In this document: piece by piece, positions 32,976 through 40,206 of the stretch | Position numbering within the stretch: position 1 is the first letter of the stretch | How the letters are laid out: each line of letters begins with the position of its first letter | NCBI GenBank assembly: GCA_034112445.1 | Contig: JAWUVI010000005.1 | Coordinates: 1-40,206, forward strand | Direction: 5' to 3' | Origin: Pelagadaptatus sp034112445 | GTDB lineage: Bacteria > Pseudomonadota > Gammaproteobacteria > Pseudomonadales > Cellvibrionaceae | DNA length: 40,206 nt | Program-made: the position numbers and the translations under genes | The notes under the pieces: model-generated | The model's input: the letters and a program-made list of their open reading frames with translations, nothing else | Databases searched by the model: none | What the model was told of the DNA's origin: nothing

Positions 32976-34274
32976 TTAACGCTCTAGGATTGCTGTAACG
33001 CCCATACCGCCGGCAGCGCAGATTGAAATCAGACCACGGCCACCGTTGTTTTCTTCAAGCAACTTGGCCAGAGACGATACAATTCGGCCGCCGGTGGCCG
33101 CAAACGGGTGGCCTGCTGCCAAACTACTGCCGCGGACATTAAGTTTACTGCGATCAATCTTACCAAGCGCTTTGCTTAAGCCTAAATGTTGCTTACAGAA
33201 AGTTGGATCTTCCCACGCTTTTAAAGTGCATAAAACTTGCGCAGCAAAGGCCTCATGGATTTCATAAAAATCGAAATCTTGCAGCGTTATACCGGCTTTT
33301 TCAAGCATACGCGGCACAGCATAAGCTGGCGCCATAAGTAAGCCTTCAATATGGTTACCCGGCTCTTTGCCGTAATAATCAACAGCGGAGGTTTCCGCAA
33401 AAGTAAGATAAGCACGTATTGGCAGATCACGCTCTTTAGCCCACTCTTCACTCGCCAATAACACACATGACGCCCCATCGGTAAGCGGCGTGCTATTAGC
33501 GGCTGTTAAAGTTCCTGACGCTGATTTATCAAATACGGGGCCTAAGCTTGCCATTTTTTCGAGTGTTGAATTGGCTCGTAAATTTAAATCTCGCTCCACA
33601 TCTAAAAACGGGCTGATTAAGTCTTCCATAAAACCATCATTGTAGGCTTTGGCTAAATTTTGGTGACTTGCGAGCGCCAACATATCTTGGTCTTGCTGCA
33701 AAATCCCCCACTCTTTCGCCATCACCTCACAGTGCTCGCCCATGCTTAAACCTGTCCTAGTTTCAACCATTTTGGTGATATTCGGAATCACATGGGAAGG
33801 TCGAAGTTTCAGAGCAATACGTAAACGTTCTTTAGTCGTTTTCGCACCGTTCAACTCAAGCAGAAGTTTACGCAAGCCTTCATTTGCACCTATAGGCGCA
33901 TCACTCACAGAGTCACTACCGCCTGCAATTCCCGAATCAATTTGGCCTAAGGCGATTTTATTTGCGACTAAAATCGCCGCCTCCAAACCCGTCCCGCACG
34001 CTTGTTGAATATCGTAGCAAGGCGTAGCAGCCGATAATTCAGTATCCAATACCGACTCCCTCGTTAAAGCGACATCATGGGCGTGCTTAGCAACCGCTCC
34101 AGCGACAACCTCACCAATGCGCTCGCCCTGCAATTGATAGCGCTCAACCAAACCGTTCAATGTCGCTGTAAGCATGTCGCGATTTGATGCTCGCGCATAC
34201 GCTTTATTGGCTGGCGCGAAGGGAATGCGATTGCCACCGATGATTGCTACTTTTCTAACGGGTAGATTGTTCAT
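32976..34274 (-). CDS. acetyl-CoA C-acyltransferase (thiolase, FadI-like)
   Basis: Thiolase of 432 aa, similar in length and landmarks to FadI. The nucleophilic Cys93 lies in QQACGTGLEA. The His of YEIHEAFAAQ (near 345) and the second Cys in ICAAGGMG near the end complete the active site. The NSTPLTDGA and GHPFAATGGR motifs are present. It cleaves 3-ketoacyl-CoA in beta-oxidation, or condenses acetyl-CoA in the reverse direction. No fadJ/fadB partner lies beside it, so it may be a separate degradative thiolase. It converges on the zinc receptor gene with only 6 bp between stops. Confidence 0.9.
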   Translation of the reverse strand: MNNLPVRKVAIIGGNRIPFAPANKAYARASNRDMLTATLNGLVERYQLQGERIGEVVAGAVAKHAHDVALTRESVLDTELSAATPCYDIQQACGTGLEAAILVANKIALGQIDSGIAGGSDSVSDAPIGANEGLRKLLLELNGAKTTKERLRIALKLRPSHVIPNITKMVETRTGLSMGEHCEVMAKEWGILQQDQDMLALASHQNLAKAYNDGFMEDLISPFLDVERDLNLRANSTLEKMASLGPVFDKSASGTLTAANSTPLTDGASCVLLASEEWAKERDLPIRAYLTFAETSAVDYYGKEPGNHIEGLLMAPAYAVPRMLEKAGITLQDFDFYEIHEAFAAQVLCTLKAWEDPTFCKQHLGLSKALGKIDRSKLNVRGSSLAAGHPFAATGGRIVSSLAKLLEENNGGRGLISICAAGGMGVTAILER

Positions 34275-34340
34275 AACGTGACCTCTGCTAAAACAAATAG
34301 AGAATGGGAAGTACTTATCAGCGTATTAGGTTTATGAGAT

Positions 34341-34736
34341 TTAGCAACTAGGTCGGTTCTTACCGACTTCACGAGCCTTACGACCAGCTAAGCGTCGCTC
34401 CCAATCACCATTATCCTCTTGCTCACACGCCTCCTCACAATCGAACAAAATCTGCTGCTGGAGGGCTTTAAACTTTATACCCACCTTTAGTAGTCGGGCC
34501 TGAACGCGCTTTCTAATTTTTTGGGTGTCGCCTTGATTTTCAGCGGCGGAAATGGAGGCCGCACAATCAAATACGCAGGTAATAAAGAGACTGGCGGGGA
34601 AATTGGTGTAATTAGCTTGGTGCGTTAACCACTGGAATCCCGGTATATCTTTTAATGTCTGCTCACAAACCTCCGTTAAAGCGACCCGCAGATTATTATC
34701 GATTTTTTTCTCAGTCTTACTTTGTGGTTTAGACAT
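34341..34736 (-). CDS. conserved hypothetical protein
   Basis: Small soluble protein, 131 aa from ATG 34736 (a longer frame begins at 34778). It has a basic N-terminus, a central segment with several aromatic residues and a Cys near residue 55, and a C-terminal Cys/acidic stretch followed by an Arg/Lys-rich tail ending in Cys. No membrane helix or signal peptide. It resembles uncharacterised gammaproteobacterial proteins sometimes labelled Fis-family regulator without good reason. I cannot give a function. It lies upstream of and in the same direction as the thiolase gene, 66 bp away. Confidence 0.6.
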   Translation of the reverse strand: MSKPQSKTEKKIDNNLRVALTEVCEQTLKDIPGFQWLTHQANYTNFPASLFITCVFDCAASISAAENQGDTQKIRKRVQARLLKVGIKFKALQQQILFDCEEACEQEDNGDWERRLAGRKAREVGKNRPSC

Positions 34737-34919
34737 ACCGCTACCGTAGGCTATTTGAATATTTAAATATGAATGCAAAATATTGCAGAACGGGAGAAGG
34801 TTAAACAGAAAACTTCTATACCACCATTATTTTCACAAAATACATGACCATAAGCTCATATTTTCTATATCATAGGCACAATTAAGTAAGCGCTTTTAAC
34901 ACCTCAGGCACACCCCATT

Positions 34920-35300
34920 ATGACCAGCACAAGACACGGACTTTCTCTGGGAATAGAAAGATCAGGAAACGTTTTTTTTCTTTCCCTAAAGTCCATAGGG
35001 AGGCTTACTCATGCAGATTGTGAGTCAGTCAGACCCATGGTTGAATCAGCCTTATTGACTGTAAAAGAGAGCCACGTCTACGCTTTGTTTGACGGGTCAG
35101 GTATGGACAGCTGGGAGATAGATGCCGTTAAAGACTATTTCAACTTATTAAAGGAACATCGCGTTCAATTCGAAAAAGTCGCTATCGTTGGCAATAATAT
35201 TTGGCATAAAGTATTCGCCAAACTGGGCGAATACTTTATGGCCGGAGAAGTAAGATACTTTACCGACCCTCACGAAGCAGCAGCCTGGATTCATGAGTAA
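34920..35300 (+). CDS. SpoIIAA-like (STAS/SEC14-type) protein
   Basis: 126-aa protein of the SpoIIAA-like family (PF11964): alternating strands and helices with the characteristic Phe-Asp-Gly segment (YALFDGSGMD near 53-62) and a C-terminal FTDPHEAAAWIHE helix. These small cytoplasmic proteins bind lipids or partner proteins in some cases; a specific role is unknown. The stop overlaps the next frame by 8 nt (its ATG is at 35293), so translation of the cysteine-rich protein is probably coupled to it. Confidence 0.8.
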   Translation: MTSTRHGLSLGIERSGNVFFLSLKSIGRLTHADCESVRPMVESALLTVKESHVYALFDGSGMDSWEIDAVKDYFNLLKEHRVQFEKVAIVGNNIWHKVFAKLGEYFMAGEVRYFTDPHEAAAWIHE

Positions 35301-35517
35301 CATGACCACTCCCAACGCGTGCCCTTTTTGCAGCAGTTCAAATAACTGCGGAGTCAATCGTGAAGCTGCCTGCTGGTGCAATAACGTTGAAATTCCAGCT
35401 CAACTTATTGATTTACTTCCTGCCGAAGCAAAAAATAAAGCCTGTATTTGTTTAGAGTGTATAAACACGTTTACTAACGACCCCACGAGCTTTACCGCTA
35501 AACATTCTGGCATTTAA
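35293..35517 (+). CDS. cysteine-rich CWC-family protein
   Basis: 74-aa protein with the Cys-x-x-Cys pairs of the Cys_rich_CWC family (PF14375): CPFC near 10-13, a Cys at 19, CWC at 27-29, and CICLEC near 51-56. It probably binds a zinc ion. Function is unknown. ATG 35293 overlaps the end of the SpoIIAA-like gene; a second ATG three codons later is possible. Its TAA lies in the first unit of a 19-bp tandem repeat that precedes ppiC. Confidence 0.8.
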   Translation: MSNMTTPNACPFCSSSNNCGVNREAACWCNNVEIPAQLIDLLPAEAKNKACICLECINTFTNDPTSFTAKHSGI

Positions 35518-35552
35518 CTGCACATTCAATATCTAACTGCACATTCAATATC
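35515..35552 (+). repeat. 19-bp tandem duplication before ppiC
   Basis: TAACTGCACATTCAATATC occurs twice in direct contact (35515-35533 and 35534-35552). The first copy contains the stop codon of the CWC gene, and the second ends 18 bp before ppiC. Probably a recent slippage duplication in the spacer. Confidence 0.9.
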
Positions 35553-35570
35553 TAATAGGCGGAACCTCAC

Positions 35571-35849
35571 ATGGCACAAGCATGCGCACGACATATTCTG
35601 GTCAAAACCAAATCAGAAGCTGAAAAACTCAAAAAGCAAATCGCTGGTGGAGCGGACTTTGGTAGCCTGGCAAAAAAACACTCTCAATGCGCTTCTGCCA
35701 AGCAAGAAGGTAATTTAGGTGAATTCCGCCCAGGAACAATGGTGAAAGCGTTTGATAATGTTGTGTTTAAGAAGCCCATACTGACAGTGCACGGACCCAT
35801 TAAAACCCAATTTGGTTATCACTTAATTGAAACTATTTATCGTGACTAA
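35571..35849 (+). CDS. ppiC: parvulin-type peptidyl-prolyl isomerase PpiC
   Basis: 92-aa stand-alone rotamase (parvulin) domain, the same size as E. coli PpiC (93 aa). Characteristic pieces are present: the ARHILVKTK start, the FGSLAKKHSQCASAKQ loop, GNLGEFRPGTMV, and the C-terminal TQFGYHLIE with its catalytic His. It is cytoplasmic, without a signal peptide. It catalyses proline cis-trans isomerisation during folding. Downstream of two small same-strand genes and just after the tandem repeat; it may share their transcript. Confidence 0.93.
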   Translation: MAQACARHILVKTKSEAEKLKKQIAGGADFGSLAKKHSQCASAKQEGNLGEFRPGTMVKAFDNVVFKKPILTVHGPIKTQFGYHLIETIYRD

Positions 35850-35882
35850 TCGTCCGGACTATATCTACCGAGCGAATTCCAA

Positions 35883-36770
35883 CTACTGATCTTCTGCCAG
35901 CGACCAAAACGCCTCGACCAGTGGATTTTTTAAGTTCTTTTTCATTGTGAACAACCCAACATCGTATGGCTCAAGCTGCGGCTGTATATCCAGCACTTGA
36001 ATACGATCTGCCATAGGGCTGTAATCAAGCACAAGTTTGGGCACCACTCCTACACCCAAACCCAAACTCACCATACTCACAATGGCCTCATTGCCTGCAA
36101 CTTGAGCATAGATACGCGGACTGATTCCCATATCGCGAAACCATGTATCTATCCGTTTACGAGCAATTCCCCCCTCTGACAATATCATCGGAACTTGAGC
36201 CCACTGCTCAGGTGATTGTGGCGGCACGATAGGAACATCAGGATCACTCTGCTCAATTGGAGCAATAAACAATAGCGGCGACACGGTAATCGGTTTAAAG
36301 ACAATGCCGTGTGGCAAACTAGGCGGCAGCGCCGCGATACTAATATCCTCTTCCCCCGCGATTACTCGAGCCAGTGCGTACTCTGGATCACCGGTGTGCA
36401 ATTTGATTTCAATTCCGGGGAAGTCATCGCGAAAGCGATTCAATAAATCAAACAAAATACTGTAGCTAGCGGTCACCGAACAATACACACTGACTTTACC
36501 GTTTAAGCCACCTGAATTATCAACCAAGTCCCCACGAATCAAATCCCACTGGGTTGTTGCCTCGCGCGCGTATTGTTGAAACTTACGACCTTCAGCCGTT
36601 AGCAACACCGTACGGTTATCTCGATTAAACAGGACCACATTCAATTCATCCTCTAGCTGACGAATATTGCGCGACAAAGCTGAAATACTGATATGGCAGA
36701 CGTCACTGGCCCGCCCAAAATGCAAGGCGTCAGCCAACGCTAAAAAATGCTGTAACGATCGTATATTCAT
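35883..36770 (-). CDS. ilvY: IlvY, LysR-family activator of ilvC
   Basis: LysR-type regulator, 295 aa from ATG 36770; a longer frame to 36818 adds 16 residues not seen in the family. The N-terminal helix-turn-helix covers about 3-60, followed by the linker helix and the two-lobed effector domain. Divergent orientation next to ilvC is the classic ilvY-ilvC arrangement, in which IlvY activates ilvC when acetolactate or acetohydroxybutyrate accumulates. The 151-bp spacer contains TTGCAAAATA and GTTTC/GAAAC dyads that may belong to its operators. Confidence 0.88.
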   Translation of the reverse strand: MNIRSLQHFLALADALHFGRASDVCHISISALSRNIRQLEDELNVVLFNRDNRTVLLTAEGRKFQQYAREATTQWDLIRGDLVDNSGGLNGKVSVYCSVTASYSILFDLLNRFRDDFPGIEIKLHTGDPEYALARVIAGEEDISIAALPPSLPHGIVFKPITVSPLLFIAPIEQSDPDVPIVPPQSPEQWAQVPMILSEGGIARKRIDTWFRDMGISPRIYAQVAGNEAIVSMVSLGLGVGVVPKLVLDYSPMADRIQVLDIQPQLEPYDVGLFTMKKNLKNPLVEAFWSLAEDQ

Positions 36771-36921
36771 ACAAGCATAATAACCCATCATTGCAAAATA
36801 TGGGACAGTACGTTTCATTTATATCCATTTACGAAACTGATTGGTTTCTATACAGTAGACGCTTAGCTTTTATAAACAATCCTTAAAGAAAACTAAATAC
36901 AAACCTACGGAAAACCTAATT

Positions 36922-38397
36922 ATGTCGAACAACTATTTCAACACCTTGCCATTGCGCGAGCAGCTTGAGCAATTGGCCAAATGCCGCTTTATGGACATCT
37001 CTGAATTTTCTGACGGTGTAGAAGCACTGAAAGGCAAAAAAATGGTTGTTATTGGTTGTGGCGCTCAAGGTCTTGCTCAAGGCATGAACCTGCGTGACAG
37101 CGGTTGTGACGTTTCTTATACTTTGCGTGCGGCTGCCATTGCCGAAAAGCGTCAGTCTTGGAAAAACGCCACTGAAAACGGTTTTACTGTGGGTACTTAC
37201 GAAGAACTTATTCCTACGGCTGACGTTGTTCTTAACCTGACTCCAGATAAGCAACACACTTCAGTTGTAAATTCTGTTATGCCTCTGATGAAGCAAAACG
37301 CGTGTTTATCTTACTCGCACGGCTTCAATATTGTTGAAGAAGGCATGAAGATCCGTGAAGATTTAACCGTCATCATGGTTGCACCTAAGTGCCCTGGCTC
37401 TGAAGTTCGCAACGAATACGTACGTGGCTTTGGTGTTCCTACTCTGATTGCCGTGCACGAAGACAACGATCCTAGAGGCGAAGGTTTAGCCCTAGCTAAG
37501 GCGTACGCTGCTGGTACTGGCGGTCATAAAGCGGGCGTATTAATGTCATCGTTCATCGCAGAAGTTAAGTCTGATCTTATGGGCGAGCAAACTATTTTAT
37601 GCGGTATGTTGCAAACTGGCTCATTGCTTTGTTACGACAAAATGATCGAAGAAGGTATTGAAGCTGGCTATGCGTCAAAATTAATTCAGTACGGTTGGGA
37701 AACCATCACCGAAGCACTTAAATACGGTGGTGTAACCAACATGCTGGATCGCTTATCTAACCCAGCTAAAATCAAAGCGTTTGATTTATCTGAAGAATTA
37801 AAAGTCATTATGCGTCCGCTTTATAACAAGCACCAAGACGACATCATCGACGGTACTTTCTCTCGCACCATGATGGAAGATTGGGCCAACGATGACGTAA
37901 ACCTTTTAGGCTGGCGTGCAGAGACGGCTGAAACCGCTTTCGAAAAAATGCCTGCAGGTGACGTTGAAATTTCTGAACAAGAATATTTTGATCACGGCAT
38001 TTTGATGGTTGCTATGGTTAAAGCCGGCGTTGAATTGGCGTTTGAAACTATGACAGCGGCTGGCATTATTGCTGACTCTGCTTACTACGAGTCATTGCAC
38101 GAGACGCCTTTAATCGCGAACACCATTGCCCGTAAAAAGTTGTATGAGATGAACGCCACTATTTCTGATACCGCTGAGTACGGTTGTTACTTATACAACC
38201 ACGCGTGCTTACCTTTATTGGCTGACTTTATGAAAGACATCAAAACCGATGTTATTGGTAAAGGCTTGGTACTTGATGATATGGGTGTTGATAATGCACG
38301 CTTAATCGAAATTAACGAAGCATTGCGCAGCCACCCTGTTGAAGCGATTGGTACTACTTTACGTGGCCACATGGCTGACATGAAGAAAATCGTATAA
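36922..38397 (+). CDS. ilvC: ketol-acid reductoisomerase
   Basis: Class II (long form) ketol-acid reductoisomerase, 491 aa, the same length as E. coli IlvC. It converts 2-acetolactate and 2-aceto-2-hydroxybutyrate to the dihydroxy acids of valine and isoleucine synthesis. The NADPH-binding loop VIGCGAQGLAQ (near 43-53) is followed by the Arg-rich specificity loop (LRAAAIAEKRQSW). Duplicated helical knotted domains follow; the metal ligands lie in the ALKYGG and GCYLYNHACLP regions. It has strong codon bias toward highly expressed genes compared with its neighbours. It is divergent from ilvY and terminates at 38444-38472. Confidence 0.97.
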   Translation: MSNNYFNTLPLREQLEQLAKCRFMDISEFSDGVEALKGKKMVVIGCGAQGLAQGMNLRDSGCDVSYTLRAAAIAEKRQSWKNATENGFTVGTYEELIPTADVVLNLTPDKQHTSVVNSVMPLMKQNACLSYSHGFNIVEEGMKIREDLTVIMVAPKCPGSEVRNEYVRGFGVPTLIAVHEDNDPRGEGLALAKAYAAGTGGHKAGVLMSSFIAEVKSDLMGEQTILCGMLQTGSLLCYDKMIEEGIEAGYASKLIQYGWETITEALKYGGVTNMLDRLSNPAKIKAFDLSEELKVIMRPLYNKHQDDIIDGTFSRTMMEDWANDDVNLLGWRAETAETAFEKMPAGDVEISEQEYFDHGILMVAMVKAGVELAFETMTAAGIIADSAYYESLHETPLIANTIARKKLYEMNATISDTAEYGCYLYNHACLPLLADFMKDIKTDVIGKGLVLDDMGVDNARLIEINEALRSHPVEAIGTTLRGHMADMKKIV

Positions 38398-38443
38398 GGT
38401 ATTTTCTGTAAGGAATCTACTGAACGTTTTTCAGTGGTAAATT

Positions 38444-38472
38444 AAAGGCTGAGATTTTTCTTGGCCTTTTTT
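38444..38472 (+). terminator. intrinsic terminator after ilvC
   Basis: AAAGGC (38444-38449) and GCCTTT (38464-38469) pair, with an inner AGA/TCT extension, followed by T to 38472. A second small hairpin, ACTGAA/TTCAGT, precedes it at about 38419-38435. It ends 14 bp before the modF start. Confidence 0.7.
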
Positions 38473-38486
38473 ATTGGGTTTTATTT

Positions 38487-39923
38487 ATGTCTTCTTCAAT
38501 TTGTCTAAAAAATTTAACCGTTAATTTTGATAATCGATTTCAGCTTAATGATATTAATTGGCAGATAGAGCCGCAACAGCATTGGGTGATTACCGGCACT
38601 AACGGTTCGGGCAAGTCGGCCTTGGCGGCAGTTCTTGCCGGTGTAATGAATAAAAGTGCCGAACATATTTCGGGCAGCATTACCGGTTTGCCAACCCGAG
38701 TTGGTTTGGTTTCATTTGAGGCGCAAGCTGAATTAATTGAAGCCGAACGCAAAAAAGACGACGCCGATATTATGGATGTTATATCGGAAGGCACGCCAGT
38801 CGCTGAAATTTTATTTGCCAATTGCCTAGATATTGAATTAGCAAAACAACTGGCTACCAAGTTTGATCTTGATAAATTACTGGAGCGATCATTTCGAAAA
38901 TTATCGACTGGCGAATCGCGCAAAGTGATGTTGATTCGCGCTTTGGCAAGCAAGCCAGAGTTGTTGATTCTAGATGAGCCATTCGACGGTTTGGATGCCA
39001 ATACGCTGGCTATGTTGCAACAACATTTATTAACGCTGATTGATAGCGTACCGATGGTCATGGTGTTAAATCGTTTTGATGAATTCCCTGATTTCATTAC
39101 GGACATTGCTTATATCGATAAGGGCGAACTGCAACATAAAATTCGCCGCAATGATCAAACGGCTTATGCAGAACTGTATAAATTACTGCATTTAAAAACC
39201 ACTGAGTTGTCCATCCCACCCACAGACACTGACACCGCTATTCCTAACCTTGATCCCGCACAACCACTGGTGCGATTAAATAATATCAATATTAAATACG
39301 ATCAAACTAGCATCATTAAAGACTTGAACTGGACGATTGAGCCCGGACAACACTGGCAACTCAGCGGTCCCAACGGCAGTGGCAAGACTGGATTACTGTC
39401 GCTTATAACCGGCGATCACCCCCAATGCTATGTTAACGATATTTTTGTGTTTGGATTCCAACGTGGCAGTGGTGAAAGCATTTGGCAAATCAAACAATTC
39501 ATTGGCTATGTTTCTACTGCCCTGCAGTGGGAATATCGGGTTGGCACTAGCCTGCGCAATGTTATTATTTCTGGTTTTTACGACAGTATTGGTCTGTACA
39601 GTAAAAGCACTGACAAGCAAAAAGAGATTGCCAATCAATGGTTGGCACTACTGGGTATGTCAGATCGCGCCGACCAGCCGTTTAATAAATTATCCTACGG
39701 TGATCAACGCTTACTGTTAATCGCTCGAGCCATGATCAAGCATCCACCGCTGCTAATATTGGATGAACCTTGTCTCGGATTAGATGACATGAACCGTCAA
39801 TTAGTACTGGCGTTGATTGAGAAAATTTGTGCAGGAAGTGAAACTTCCGTGCTCTATGTGAACCACCACCCTGAAGATAAAATTTCGGGAATTGAAAATT
39901 ATTTGACGCTGAACAAAGACTAA
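38487..39923 (+). CDS. modF: ModF-like tandem ABC ATPase
   Basis: Protein of 478 aa with two ABC nucleotide-binding domains in one chain and no membrane part, matching the length and plan of ModF (490 aa), long linked to molybdate. Domain 1: Walker A GTNGSGKS at 37-44, signature LSTGE, Walker B LLILDEP. Domain 2: Walker A GPNGSGKT near 293-300, signature LSYGD, Walker B LLILDEP. Both signatures deviate from LSGGQ, as in other ModF proteins. Its role in molybdenum metabolism is not well defined, and no mod genes are adjacent here. Start ATG 38487 has no clear ribosome-binding site. Confidence 0.88.
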   Translation: MSSSICLKNLTVNFDNRFQLNDINWQIEPQQHWVITGTNGSGKSALAAVLAGVMNKSAEHISGSITGLPTRVGLVSFEAQAELIEAERKKDDADIMDVISEGTPVAEILFANCLDIELAKQLATKFDLDKLLERSFRKLSTGESRKVMLIRALASKPELLILDEPFDGLDANTLAMLQQHLLTLIDSVPMVMVLNRFDEFPDFITDIAYIDKGELQHKIRRNDQTAYAELYKLLHLKTTELSIPPTDTDTAIPNLDPAQPLVRLNNINIKYDQTSIIKDLNWTIEPGQHWQLSGPNGSGKTGLLSLITGDHPQCYVNDIFVFGFQRGSGESIWQIKQFIGYVSTALQWEYRVGTSLRNVIISGFYDSIGLYSKSTDKQKEIANQWLALLGMSDRADQPFNKLSYGDQRLLLIARAMIKHPPLLILDEPCLGLDDMNRQLVLALIEKICAGSETSVLYVNHHPEDKISGIENYLTLNKD

Positions 39924-40117
39924 CTCTCCTAGCAAATCAATAATAACGTTAGGGTTTTAAGTACGAATATTTTTCTAACCGCTATTAAATCAAGGAACAA
40001 CTTTTGGACAACTCACATTATTTTTTCCGGACCGCTGTTTTCGCCGATAACAATGGCCAAGGATAGGCTAACACTCCAGTAAGTTACATCCCGCAGCCGC
40101 GAGGACTCTGGGTGTAT

Positions 40118-40206
40118 TTATTTTTTCCAGTTAGCCCAAGGGTCTGAATTACTTGTAGGTGCAGAGTTCGAAGACTCTCGCCCCTTAGCGCCATAACTCT
40201 TACCTG
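40118..40206 (-). CDS. C-terminal end of a protein running off the window
   Basis: From the right edge the minus strand stays open for 28 codons to a TAA at 40118-40120. The tail is hydrophilic, rich in Ser/Asn/Pro, and ends Asp-Pro-Trp-Ala-Asn-Trp-Lys-Lys, which looks like the disordered tail of a real protein. It is too short to identify. The other frames here contain stops. Confidence 0.4.
   Translation of the reverse strand, partial: GKSYGAKGRESSNSAPTSNSDPWANWKK

Noticed and set aside
38540..39106. 188-codon minus-strand frame inside modF
   Set aside because: Antisense shadow of the first ATPase domain, rich in Ser and Asn with no motif.
40155..40185. tRNA-like T-arm (AGAGTTCGAAGACTCT)
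   Set aside because: The small hairpin contains TTCGA, but no acceptor, D-arm or anticodon arm surrounds it, and it falls in the open minus-strand frame at the window edge.

Overview
The window looks like a chromosomal segment of a free-living, probably marine gammaproteobacterium. The pointers are a divergent ilvY-ilvC pair with the long (491 aa) IlvC form, LexA-controlled umuDC, a Zur-box-controlled zinc receptor, a two-cassette ModF, a small parvulin, and moderate to low GC with compact operons. No rRNA, complete tRNA, CRISPR array or complete insertion sequence was seen.

Layout. (1) 1-2900 is accessory DNA: an AT-rich stretch with several stem-loops, an HUH replication-initiator-like gene, a tRNA/tmRNA-like 3' end followed by a terminator (possible attachment site), and an HNH endonuclease gene broken by two in-frame amber codons and two frameshifts. 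(2) 2970-4733 is umuDC behind a perfect LexA core. (3) 5023-15017 is a complete guanidine uptake and degradation operon: a sigma-54 promoter, a guanidine-I (ykkC) riboswitch, an ABC importer, two DUF1989 proteins (carboxyguanidine deiminase subunits), a biotin-dependent guanidine/urea carboxylase and allophanate hydrolase, closed by a terminator. Nitrogen-limitation control and guanidine sensing would act in series. (4) 15214-20536 holds a membrane-anchored retropepsin-like protease, a periplasmic solute-binding protein, divergent ald/Lrp-type regulator genes and a gamma-glutamyltransferase. (5) 20563-25888 is an AT-rich cassette: a four-gene, translationally coupled operon for a B12-dependent glutamate (methylaspartate) mutase (S, E and L components) plus an AMP-forming ligase, divergent from an RraA/HMG-aldolase-like gene. 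It directly abuts the severed C-terminus of a hybrid histidine kinase, so it looks like an insertion or replacement. (6) 25960-30310 has an aspartate/aromatic aminotransferase, a TauD-like dioxygenase, a glutamine-amidotransferase-like protein and an aldehyde dehydrogenase. (7) 30430-32969 is a Zur-box-controlled zinc locus: a small His/Cys secreted protein and a ZnuD-like TonB receptor. (8) 32976-40206 has a FadI-like thiolase, small conserved proteins (SpoIIAA-like, CWC, PpiC), ilvY/ilvC, modF and the tail of a further gene.

Most interesting candidates. The mutase + ligase + aldolase-like cassette has no function I can name; glutamate to 3-methylaspartate, and then perhaps transamination and decarboxylation to 2-oxobutyrate, is one testable idea. 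The guanidine operon leader has a 10-bp inverted repeat enclosing the whole riboswitch just downstream of a sigma-54 promoter. All assignments come from reading motifs and context; no database search was run.
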